Assembly (NCBI GenBank): GCA_024349245.1
Contig: JALDNG010000007.1
Span: 297,501 to 361,500 of the forward strand
Direction: 5' to 3'
Length of the DNA stretch: 64,000 bases
Source: Neodontobutis hainanensis
Taxonomy: Eukaryota; Chordata; Actinopteri; Gobiiformes; Odontobutidae
Shown here: positions 53,001 through 64,000 of the stretch, in pieces
Layout: each line of letters starts with the position of its first letter
Numbering within the stretch: the first letter of the stretch is position 1
Made by a program: the position numbers and the translations under genes
The notes under the pieces: model-generated
Databases searched by the model: none
Told to the model about the DNA's origin: nothing
What the model saw: only the letters and a program-made list of their open reading frames with translations

Positions 53001-56000
53001 CAATGATTGTTATTTATGCACAAATCTGTATATGACTGACTGTGTATTTCTTTATACTCGGAACATCTGGATACACATGTTAATGTTTGGGATTTGAGGT
53101 TGGGTGCAAAAGGAGAAAGAGGTGGAGAACTGGATTATTAACCCTTAACACCGAGCTTGATGTGGTTTGCTAAAATTATGGCACAGGGGGATTTATGTGA
53201 TCCCCATAATCCCATGGGCCTTGATGCTCCAAATCCATTGTCATGCTTCACTTTTATAGAGGGAAAATTTCCATGACTTCAGCCCCAGACTTAGATTACG
53301 CTGTGCATAACCACAATCACACACACAGAGCTGCCACCCATTCAACATTCCTTTCTGAATACCCCGGCATCACATTTCACAGGGCATGTCTTTGATGTTA
53401 TTACACTCTTGTATTTGTGGTTTATGTGCTTCTATCAGTCAGCTGATTATGTCTACTGTGGCAGTTGTCTACATAATATTTTTGAGAGAATAAAGGAACT
53501 ACCACTATCGATGATGATGGTCCTTTTTAACTAAACCATGAAGCTGACAATGATACAGTTAAAAAGATTTTCAATTTTGGAGTCTTAGTTTCTTGTAAAT
53601 TTGACAGTTTCAGGCATACTTTTCTATACTGAATTATAATAAATCAAAATCAATTATGAGTCACTCTTACAAAGTTGCGGTAATGGGGGTTGCAGGTGGG
53701 CTGCTGGAAAATGGGGACACATTTTAATTCACATCCCTTTGACAAAAATGGGTATGAAATGTTCCCTTTTTCCTCAGATATTAGTTTCCCATTACATTTG
53801 CATGAACATATGTGTTCTGTCTTTGAAATGAATTTCTGTGAATGTGTCAGGAAGTTAATTAGGTCTGTGAGTTTGGGTGTCATTTTGTGCACACATTCAT
53901 GTGTATGTATTGTACATGCTGCCTTCATCACCCCCCGTCACAGCTGGGGGTAAATGTGACTTGCTAAGCCATTCTTATTGTTTTATTTTTTTTTTTTCTG
54001 AGTAGAAGGCATTAAAGACTATACAGCATCACTCTTTCTGCTCTCTGTCTGGCCTTTTATTCCTATACTGACTTCCAATACGCCTCTCTGTTTCCCTGAA
54101 ACTCTTTTCCTCCTCTTTTCCTCCTCCCGTCTGTGCTGGATGGTCATTTAATCCATCTAACCAACTGGAAAGATAAATATTCCTTAGTGGAGTGTGAGGC
54201 CCATGCCTCTCCACTCACGCAGACCGGAGATGAGGGAAAAGTCTTCCTCAGTGCACAGCTCAGATGAACTCATGCCTTAAAAGTCTCCCACTCAACCAAA
54301 GAAGAAGACACTTATGCAGTCCACTTCTACTTAGAAAATGATGCATTTGTATTGATTCTGGGTAGCTTTAAACCATAGCAGTATAATTTATATGTTCTAG
54401 TCATTTTCTCTGTGCCTCTGTCTCATGTCCAAATTTTCCAAACTGAATTTGGCTGATTATTCCTAAAGGAAGAACATGGACCCCTTCTTGAGGCTGACTC
54501 ATGGTTTCTGTTTGGAGAGGGTTGGTCCATCAGAGCTTAGGCCAGACTCAAAACACTGTTTACATAGCCTCACAGACCAGACTGGGAGGCCATATTTTCA
54601 CACCCGGGTTCCTTCCAAAGAAAACCTCCTGCATAGGCCCCTCGCCTAAGGTACTCCTTACTGTAGACCATACATACATCCTTATGTTTCTGCTGTTGTG
54701 CTGCATGCAGTTTTTATTAAGACATATAAGAAAAATCTAAAGAAAAAATGTACACGCAAACCAAATTTTACTTAAATCACATGAAAGGCATGCTCTTTCA
54801 TTAACAGTTTTCCATAAGTCTCCATAAACCTATTGTTTCTAAAAAACATCTTGTTCAACCACACAACTATTGTTATATTGCTGAGATGAAAAGTCAGTCT
54901 AAAAAATCCCAACACACAGCAACTCAGTTGTACAAGCCCTAGCAATGAAAACACTCATTCAAAAGCTTCTATTCAGAATAAAAGGCTATGCATATATGTA
55001 ATAATTACATTCCATATATCTTTCAAAATCCCATTTCCATCAGCAGTAATTCTCCTGCACAGGAGTAATGGGTGTATTTTGCACAGGGGCAGGCTCCTCC
55101 CTGTCCCCTCCTCAACGCCCAGCACATGGCCCCTACCTCTTAGAATTAATACTGCTGAAAAATCACAGCAGAGTCAAAATATGCAAAATGAGGGTTTTGT
55201 TCTTTGAGTGTGAAATGACTGAGACAGAGATGGGACAAGAAGCAGATTGGGCGAAAGAAGCACCTATCTCACACACAAAGACCAAGATAAAACAATACAA
55301 GCATCATTTGTGATTTTCTCTTTTCCTCTAAAATAAATCATAAATATCACAGATACAGTATGATGAAACCACAACATTCTTGGCCAAACATATGTTCCTA
55401 ATCATCGTGTGTGTCTCTTGTCAACAACATGTTTCAATCTTTGTTAGAAAAAAACATGGTAGTTTTAGGTAACTTAGTGCATGTGCAGGAGGGATGAATA
55501 AATGGATGAATAAATGACTAGAGCAGTGATTGAGTGAAGAAATTATTGAGCTGGTAAATGAACAAATGCAAGAGTGAGTGGCCAGGACATGAGAAACCAG
55601 GTTGGTCTGAATGCATCACACACTAGAGGCAACTGAAACAAACAGCTCTAAGTACTGCAATGTTCACTCGACCTGGGAAAAGCCCCATCAGCCCAATGAA
55701 TGAAAGCATTCTGCCCCTTGCAGCCTGTTATTAAAATCAATTAATGATGGGGAGGGAGGCCCCTATAAAAGCTGACTTGTTGGGCTCTAGGGGTCTTTTG
55801 CGACACGTTGCTTTTCTGGATCACTTGTGCCATATGGAACCTCCCCTCTCGTGGCACATAACTCATTTTTATGAGGGCTTCATTGGCTAATGATGGAATA
55901 GTGCATGAGCAGTGAGCATGGGAGTGTCCCTGTCCCTGTAAATGTCACACCCCCTGTTGTCAGACCCCTATCTCACTCTTGTCTTTGCTGCAACATGATG

Positions 56001-57279
56001 GCACTGAGAAGAAATTGGGCTTTATTTCACAGACCGTCTACTATTTTTAGAAAGAATGACAAAAATAATCTTAGTTTAAAATAGCTAAATAAACTGTGTC
56101 TACACAATAGTGGGTTATGCATGATGACACATTTTTACCTGACAACCGTCCACGTTTGCACCTTCTGTTTACCAAGTCTTTGACATGCACCTTAAAAAAT
56201 CATGAATTGTATGAATATTAATATGTAGGCATAGACAGACAGATCTTTTACCAAAAGGTCAACACACCCCTCCAAAACATGCTACCACTGCACTCACTGC
56301 AAATTTAGCAGTAATTTTGTTTTCTTTTTTTGATTTAAACACCAGCGTTTACAGATTTATTCCACCATGCTGCTGCAGTCTTCTTGGTTTTCTGTTGCCT
56401 TCTTCAGTCACACCTCAGTTACACACAAACCCATGGCCAACATGCTCAGTGAGCAGTTTCTCAGGGATCACTAACAAGGCAACACGCTCCCCTTAGAGAC
56501 AAATTTAGCTGACCCATCAATTACTTCTCAGTCTGAGAATGTAATACAGTAATAATTATAATGATGATATGACATCATGATAACGGCACGATAAGGAAGC
56601 ATACGATGGCTATGTCCTCTGCAGGGAACGCTCATTGTGTCAGCGGATAGAGACCTGGGGCTGACATGAGATGCATTTGAAAGTGCTTGGGCAAGTGTCA
56701 GGTGTATCTTTTACAGATGATGTGTTTCAAGACCTGACCAGGTGACTAGAACGTGTGTATTAAAGGTTGCAGGTCTTTAATGAAGATTTCAAATGATTCA
56801 ATATAAAGACTGTTTTTAGTACTCCTTTGCCCCTGCAGTGAAACTACATCTCTTGTTTCACAAAATGCCACAAAAGCAAGAATATCCTAATTGCCATTCT
56901 TAGTTTGGTTTGTTATTTGTCAATTAATAAGCATTAACATGGGGCCTTTAATTGCACTTTCTGCATTTATTGCACTTACTGAACATCAGTAATGTTATTT
57001 TTTTTTATCAGAGTGCATGTTGTGCTCTTCTTGGACATAACTTTTATAACATGATAAAAACAAACAAGGAGTTGTTTTTTTAGTCTCATTTGACTAAAAC
57101 CAATGAGATTTACTGTAGTTGGTGGAATGGGTGACTGAATACCCATCACCCAAATCCACCATTTTTCATTTCTTGTTAATTCTCTTCCCAAAGCCTTTTT
57201 CTATTCCTTCCACTGCTCCTAATCTGGCTATAAAGGTCAGTTTAGCATAATGACATCATAGAGACAAGCATGGGCAAAC
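50066..57279. other. unique non-coding stretch
   Basis: No gene support. A 161-codon minus-strand frame (51557-52042) begins with a hydrophobic run but has no recognisable domain and passes through CT-rich sequence. The 12-mer gatgaataaatg is tandem at about 55493-55516. Octamer ATTTGCAT near 53797. The part 53150-53320 is complex and may be regulatory. Confidence 0.5.
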
Positions 57280-57660
57280 CCAGATTACTAAATCTGACTG
57301 TAATGTGGCTTTTCAGATGAAACAGCATTAAATGACATTAACACCGCCACATTCAGAGGCAGCTTTAAGAGAGATTGCTCACGGACTGGACCTCCTTTAG
57401 CCTCTTTGTATTTTTAATGAGATGACAGTGAGAGGCGAGATTGGAATGGGATGGTCTTACAACGTGTTGAGCTGGGATCAGATAGAGCCAGCCTATATAT
57501 GTAATATTCCATCAGCTCCCACATAACGAGGGGTTAACCTCTTCAGCGTGACTGACATTTTTAGAGCACACGCACCACCACTGGCACCATAGAAAGCAAC
57601 TTTAAGAAATATTTTAAACCGTCAATGCCATAATGGGATCACTTTGAATTTTCACAGGCT
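57280..57660. promoter_or_regulatory. candidate conserved non-coding element
   Basis: Complex sequence with cagcattaaatgacattaac, tatttttaatgagatgacag and ggcgagattggaatggg, free of repeats. Texture typical of developmental enhancers. Function inferred. Confidence 0.3.
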
Positions 57661-58380
57661 TACATCACCATTTACTTTCGACTTTTAAGATGAAAAAAAC
57701 TGGTCCATGATTATCCATCTTTTTTTTTAACCATGAGAATTAGTGAGTCCTTTATTTAAAATTTCTACTAATTCATTATCTGTTTGGAAGTTTATTTCTG
57801 TAAGCACATCTTGTGGTTTGAAACATGTTTAATATCCCTGTATTTCAAGGGATGGTATTAAAAGGGAATATCAAGGCTTGGATGAATTGTCTAAAACTAT
57901 CACTCACAAGGTTTTTAGCTTAGTCTCAACAACTTTCCCATTAGAAGAAATATAAAGGCTGGAGGGGACGTCAGCTGGAGGAAGAGGAATGACAATGCAG
58001 AGGTCATGAACTATACAAAGTTTGTTATAAGCTTTGCTACACTTTACATCATTAAGGCCTGCATTAATTATGGTAACGAGCAGCATTTTATCTCTAGTGT
58101 CTGATTAAAACCCCTTCATGGTAAGCTGGTTATAGAAGACAATACACTGATCAACAAACAACAGACTGTATCTGGCACTGGAGTTACCGACTGGATGTAG
58201 CAGTTGACAAAACAGACGAAGCTGTTGGCATTTACAGTCAAGGGGCTCCATTTGAACAGTCACATGTCTGTTTATAATTCTGCCTTCTAAACTCATCAGT
58301 TTAGTGATGCTTTAATTAGCCATAGTGAACTTTACTCTTAGAACGGTACTATTTCAGCTCTGTTACTGCCATAGTCATCT
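57661..58380. other. unique non-coding stretch
   Basis: AT-rich sequence with nothing recognised. Confidence 0.5.
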
Positions 58381-59050
58381 TTTCTAAACACTATGTTTTG
58401 CTGCACAGTATGATGAAAAACAAAAACTGTGACCACTTTTTTCCATGAACATAGTGGTCAGGGTTCTGACCATTGGTGGTCATGTGGTGTTTAACTGTTG
58501 ACCAACGGACGCGGTTATGAGCACGAGGTGCCCAGACTTCATTTAGTTCTACAGACGTGCGGTTACATGTGAGCCTTGACTTGAAGCGTTCTGTCTGGGT
58601 GAATGACTCCCAGGCAGTGAAAGAGTCCACAACTGACTGCAGTACCATTGACAGCAGCCGACACTTTTCACAGGTTTTTAAAAAACAATTCATTTAGCCA
58701 CATTTTGCAGTGACAGTCAAAAGTCAAAATGAACTGGCTAATGTTGTTGCTACACATGCTTCCTGGTTTAGACTCAAAGAAAGTTTAAACAACTTTAGTT
58801 CCTAAAGAAAAACATCATGTGGGTGGTGCTCGCTTTCTAAATGTGAAAAATGGAATTCATGTCTATTCTTGTGTTTTTTGGCAACAGCATCAGTGATAAA
58901 CAGGGATTGCTTTGGTGTTTGGCGCTGGCTTACCAAAAATTATCTTGCAACTATATTGTCATATTGCCTGAATGTCACTAGAGTGCCAACAGCATCAAAA
59001 AAATCTGAAGGCTCATATGTCTCCTCTGCAAAGCCATAAAAATGTTTATT
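58381..59050. repeat. possible uncharacterised interspersed element
   Basis: The part 58391-58693 holds a 100-codon minus-strand frame with no AT bias (...RLTCNRTSVELNEVWAPRAHNRVRWSTVKHHMTTN...), and 58730-58990 has wording that resembles a dispersed element (ggctaatgttgttgctacac, ttggcgctggcttacc). I cannot name a family or find ends. It may be unique sequence. Confidence 0.2.
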
Positions 59051-59442
59051 GATGCTTTTTGTGCACAGTATGTACAACACAGGCATTAGGTAACACAGTT
59101 GTAACATAGTATGTTACAATTGTAACACACAACTTGAATGTATATCTGAGCACAACATATGGGTTGAATATGTTGGTTATATAACCCAAAAACATAAAGA
59201 GACCTTGGCTTGTTTACGGAGCACTGAGCAGAAGCCCAGCCCAGCACATGTTAAACGTTTACAGAATAAAATTTAAAAAATGTTGTTGAAAAGATGTTTT
59301 CATATTAAATAACTATTTAATAAATTGCTTAACTTACAATAAAATGCTTTTCCTCTAATGCTCAGAAATACATCTTATGTGGTACTTGTAATTTAGGCCA
59401 AGCAAGAATTGTAAATGTTTACAACTAAAATGTATTATACTT
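59051..59442. other. unique non-coding stretch
   Basis: AT-rich. A short repeated gtaacac phrase at about 59090-59128. Nothing else recognised. Confidence 0.45.
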
Positions 59443-59817
59443 ATTGGCAAGTGTTTAGCACACAACAAGAAGGTTGTGAGTTCAAACCTCGGCTGACTCA
59501 AACATTCTAGGCCAACCCAGGTCTTTCTGTGAGGAGTCTGCAAGTCCTCCATGTGTTAACGTGGGTTTTCTCCGGGTACTCCGGCTTCCTCCCACCGCCC
59601 AAAGACATGCATGTGTAGGTCAAATGGCAACTCTAAAGTGTCCCTAGTGAATAAATGTGAGAGTGAATGGTTGTCTGTCACTGTCTGTCTCTAAATGTCA
59701 GCCCTGCGACTAACTGGCCACTGTCCAGGATGTACCCCGCCTTAGGCCCAAAGCTGCTGGGATGGGCTTCACTCACCCGTGACCCCTAACAGGACCAAGC
59801 TGTGGAAAATGAATGTT
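59443..59817 (+). mobile_element. near full-length teleost tRNA-derived SINE
   Basis: The head has a degraded A-box region (gtgtttagcac, shortened by a deletion) and a B box (GAGTTCAAACC within 59478-59489). The body holds the family blocks gtgggttttctccgggtact, ccggcttcctcccaccgccc, aaagacatgcatg, gaatggttgtctgtcactgt and ccaggatgtaccccgcc. The 3' end is gtgacccctaacaggacc then aatgaatg. This repeat is widespread in teleost genomes. It is non-coding and the least degraded of the copies here. Fragments of the same family lie at 13350, 27507 and 34447. Confidence 0.85.
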
Positions 59818-61546
59818 CCTTGCACTTTACTTACTTTTAGATTACAATTGAGAATGAAGGATTAAATCAGTTAAAACGGAGAATGAAGATGGTTTACTCA
59901 GGTAATTTAGGATCTTTGATTAAGATAGGATTGAATTAAATGTTTATTGTCAGATCTCAAGAGAGTAATTAATCTAAATATGAGACTAAATGAGCAACCC
60001 AGAGCACTAATTGGTCTTTGTTGTTTCATCTTGGTTTGCTGTTTGTATTTAGACTATGGCATAAGGATTTCTTATCGTGCTGAAGCCACTGAGGCATCCA
60101 CAGGACAGCACCACAGCTGCAAAGCTAATTAATGTGATTTATGTTTGTTTGGTTGCTTGCGTGCACATTTTTGAGGAGAGTAAAATCATCTGCAAGTCAT
60201 TGTCTGAAATAAAGAATATAAAAAAAAAAAAAACCTTAAAGAAAGTTTCACTTGGTGTTACACTTTGCTCTTGTGGGTTAACAAAGAACACACTTATTTT
60301 TCATAGTTTAATATTTTTGCAAAACAAGAGAAAAAATCATGTCAAATTGACTTATATCAAGGAACCTGTGGAGACAAAACTGGAAACTGTTTTAGTGCAT
60401 CAGTGCGTGAATCAAAGCCTTTTTACAGCACAGAAGAGCTGGCGATATTAAGACCAAAAAGCACATAGCAAATTTGTTTATAAACAATATGTTCATACTT
60501 GCTTTTTCTACTAACTGCTTTTTCTTGCCTCCACAGAACCAACCAGAAGGATGTACGTTATTCCTGTCACAACCTGTTCTCTCTGTTATCCTCTGAAAGA
60601 GCACTTAAAGCTTGCACCTCCAGACTGAAAAACATTTTTATCTAAGCAGCATTACCAAATTCAATCAAAACAAACACTGTCCTGCTACACCACCCGCCAT
60701 TGCCTCATGAACAGCACTGACACCTGACACAGACCCACCTCTGAGTGCAGTAATTACACCATTCTTCTTCTATATAATTGTTGTTACTATTTTCTGCAAT
60801 GAATTTGGGTTTCAATCTTGAGTCTTTAAGTAAGCACAGTTTGTTGCTAGCTTTACCCTCTAAGCTGAATAACCCTCTCAAAAAAGCAGGGCTTATTTAA
60901 GCTTGGGTTCGGCCATCTTGGACTGGGGTTCCACACATGCACCAGAGGTCTTCATTTTGATTCTAAATCATCTTGACACCAAAAAAAACAAACTCTCCTC
61001 ACTGCACCAAACAGGCCCCAAAAATTATGGGCGCAGGGAGGAATATGCAATTACAGCAGCTAATTTGCGGTCACCAAAGCTAGCCTAACCATTTCCAATG
61101 CCCCCAGCCAACCTCAGATTCAAATACTGGGTGAAAGCATGTGTATGCCTGTGTGCTTGGATGGGGTCTGGGGGCTCTGGGAAAAGTCTTCTACCTCACA
61201 GCTGTGGAAGGTCAGGCAGCACTAGGGCGATTAGTTTTGCTCATCACGCACAATTAGGGTTAGCGCTGTGTAAGGAGGCATCTGTTGCTAATTGAGGTAG
61301 AATAGATGGTCCATGTGATGCCCATGTAGGGAAGAACAAGCTCCACTGGAAGTAAATAGACTTTGGCTTGTGTGAAATTGAAACTGTGAGCCACCTGCAT
61401 ATCATGCAGTAAAAGCTAGCTGTGTAACTTAAGAATTTGTTTGGTATTACTGTATTAATAATTGGTAATAGTAAAAGGAGTAGTTAAAAAAACACAATGC
61501 ATATGTTGTATGCAGGCACAAACAAAGAGAGTGTTGATATTAAGGA
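59818..61546. other. unique non-coding stretch
   Basis: Poly-A at about 60220-60233. A well-formed but isolated 3' splice-site-like sequence at 60509-60536 (TACTAAC, pyrimidine tract, CAG). No exon recognised. Short frames are unrecognised. Confidence 0.5.
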
Positions 61547-61578
61547 ATAATGAGGATAGGTGAAACTATCCTCATTAT
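61547..61578. repeat. perfect hairpin-forming inverted repeat
   Basis: ataatgaggatag (61547-61559) is repeated inverted at 61566-61578 with a 6-base loop (gtgaaa). The 13-bp stem is perfect. Too short for a typical microRNA precursor, and no family is recognised. Confidence 0.8.
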
Positions 61579-64000
61579 AGGGGGCACAAATTATGAAAAA
61601 AATATTATTTCCACTAAAGGTATTATGTTCAGAATGAACTTAATGTATTTGAGAATGAATGAGAATGAATAATATTGTTTTTGTAGGAGTTGGAGGCAGA
61701 AATAGTGGCAACAGTGGTGACTGAGAGAGCAGCCGAAAATGTGAGCACTATGCTGTGAGATGATTTTGTACCTGACACCTTGCACACATACATGCACACA
61801 TGCTGAGATATCCCTATGGAGCAATGAAGCATTACAAGCTCTATCCTCTTTGACCTTCACAGTTGGAATCTTGAGCAGGACTAGTTGAGCTGTGCGCACT
61901 GTTGGGAGGTGCACATAAAGCCCAACTTATCAACGCTGAAGCTCAATGGCTCGTTCTTTGAGACAAATAAGTGCAGTGTGGTCCTACGTGTGGACTTTCA
62001 TCTTGTATCTACATTTTTTAACAGAACCCATGTAATTTCTGCAGTTACAAAAGGCAGGCAGGTTATAAAGCTAATAGAGTGTTTAGGTCTATGTTTTATT
62101 AATTCAGTGAGAAATTCATAGAGTAATATTTTTAGATAATCTGCGAGGCCCGTTGGAGTCTGCCTTGTCTACATACAACAGGTCTTAAATCCAGTTGTGT
62201 AATAACCCCTCTCTAATTAAGACCGAGACACACTAACAAGGGACACCACCATCATCATCACTCAGACACCTCATCATCATCACCATTCTCATTATCTTAG
62301 GTTGAGATCAGATTGAGCCTGGCTCTGGTATTGTGGGACTTCAGTACACCTGATGTATTGTGCATCATTAGATTGTTGTTATTACTGTGCAATGGGGAGT
62401 CAAACAGGATGGAGAGTCACTCCTGTAATATTCTGTATGGCCTACTAGGGAGGACCCACTTGACATTATCCAACTAATGACAACAATCTATTGAGGAAAA
62501 GAGCTGACACGTTAATTTGTTTAGTCTCCTTCCACTCTCTTTGTCACACATGAACAACATACATAGGCTGCAAAGGCTTAATCTGACACAATACTAATGT
62601 TTGCACTTGTGTCCGTTGTAATCTACGTTGTTCACCGTATTGATCCCAAGCAGATAATAGCAGCCGTACATTCCTGTTTAATTAGTCTCAATTAACACTG
62701 TGTGACATAGTATCCACTTGAAAGCAATTTGAACTGAAAATTGTAGCTGGTACAATGTCAACTTTTCTTCCTTACAGGCCTAAAATAGTCATGTAATGAT
62801 AATAACAACAACAATGATAAAAAAACAGATGAAAGAAACTCTCACCTCAAGCAGACCTCATGAATCTGACCAGGCTTTACGTTATTATAAAGTCCTACTT
62901 TGTTTATTCTGAAGCACATCTGTCATCCACACAATTTCTAAGAGAAATTAAGCTATTTACTTTTGTTGTATTTGAGAAAAAAACGTTCAATCATCAAATA
63001 GTGTATAGTAATTACATTCGCTACAAAAAATAAAGACCATAAGATGTCATTTGGAATTTATTATCAAGGATTTTAATTGATGAGCAGGTTCAGCACACAC
63101 CAGAAGCTTGAGGTAGAAGAAGATTTGGGGAAATGCATCTTTAACTGCTGCTAGTACACAATCCCATTAAAAATGCAGTTGTGACATACCAGCCAATACT
63201 CGCCAAACCCCAAGAGAAGTGCAGGGCCTGGGCGCTCATGTTGCCCTGTGTTTAGATGTGACACATGCTTTAGTGAGGTACAGATTTCCATTGTCAGTGC
63301 ACCCATCGAGTGTACTGTACTGTCCCAGCAGCCCGTGCATGACCAACATCTTGCTATTCAGTGCCTACTAAAAGGCAGCCAGCTGATGATCGATGACTTC
63401 ATCCTCTCCTCTTGATTTCTCCACTTGCGCTGAGAGAACACTTAACGTAACAGGCCCACAGAGAAATCCCTTGATTAGGCTGTGAGAGCAGGAAGCCACA
63501 GGGAGCCACTTACTCAGAGATCCTGCACATCTAAGTCTTTACAGTGCCATACTTGCGATTGTGATACACTGTATATGAAATCATGCAGTTTCCACTTCAT
63601 TGCACGGCTATATTTCACCAGCACGAGGACCACACCATTCAACACAACTGGTGTAGTCCAATGTTCACTGCTCAGGCGGGGAGGATTGCTGGGGGGATTT
63701 ACCATATCATCGTTGGCACTGCAGAGAACAGTTGGGTATGAGTCGATCAAGCTTTATCTCTCCCCACGGTACCAGCACAAATCTCTCCAATAAATAACCT
63801 GTTCTTAATTCTGATTTCTTAATGCAACTCCTGCAGAGAAGATTAATCAGCCTGAGTGAAGCCCCCAGATAGTTTATTCATATGCAGTGTGTGCCCTATC
63901 CAAATGCTCGGTAGCAATAACTTTGTTTTAAGCACTGATAACATTATTTCAGTTCTTTTCAAAACACCCCTTCCAGCTCTGGCATGTACATACTTTCACA
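61579..64000. other. unique non-coding stretch
   Basis: A CAT-rich simple sequence lies at 62246-62285. The parts 62100-62260 and 63180-63500 are complex and could be regulatory. No gene support; frames at 63482-63793 (plus) and 63514-63750 (minus) overlap and are unrecognised. Confidence 0.5.

Noticed and set aside
56970..56990. tattgcactt resembling miR-92
   Set aside because: Only the seed region matches and there is no precursor stem.
59355..59552. Minus-strand 65-codon frame
   Set aside because: Its N-terminal half is the antisense of the SINE at 59443-59817.

Overview
This window looks like non-coding DNA from a ray-finned (teleost) fish nuclear genome. It is AT-leaning and CpG-poor by eye, carries long (CA)n/(TG)n/(TA)n microsatellites, and holds degraded tRNA-derived SINEs whose bodies and tails I recognise as widespread teleost (probably percomorph) families. 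I found no protein-coding gene, rRNA, tRNA gene, known microRNA or intact transposon that I can support. Open frames are short, overlap on both strands and show no family I recognise. The window is best read as an intergenic gene desert or the inside of a very large intron.

Layout. 1-20 kb: mostly unique AT-rich sequence with an RFX-type X-box at 527, an old repeat at 1.77 kb, an unusually long but unrecognised open frame at 4.5-5.1 kb, a 10-bp minisatellite at 5.2 kb, a (TG)n at 7.28 kb, possible old repeats at 8.1 and 10.4 kb, and a cluster of degraded repeats at 13.0-13.5 kb that carries a CTCF-like core. A recognisable SINE lies at 19.17-19.40 kb and a (CA)32 at 19.69 kb. 20-35 kb: mostly repeat-poor, high-complexity sequence with dense TAAT-type and octamer motifs, which I infer to be rich in cis-regulatory elements. 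34-41 kb: repeat-rich, with SINE scraps, a telomere-like G-rich minisatellite, CATA/TA repeats, a G-rich tract, a (CA)n, a minus-strand SINE and a 140-bp (TA)70. 41-59 kb: again unique and regulatory-looking. 59.4-59.8 kb: a near full-length SINE on the plus strand. 60-64 kb: unique sequence.

No target gene can be named from the sequence alone. The most interesting signals are two clusters 18 kb apart with the same octamer (POU) arrangement and an identical 18-bp core, a CTCF-like core inside an old repeat, a 20-bp exact direct repeat at 46.7/46.96 kb, and two perfect 13-bp-stem hairpins at 15.8 and 61.5 kb. I did not see a convincing new biological system.
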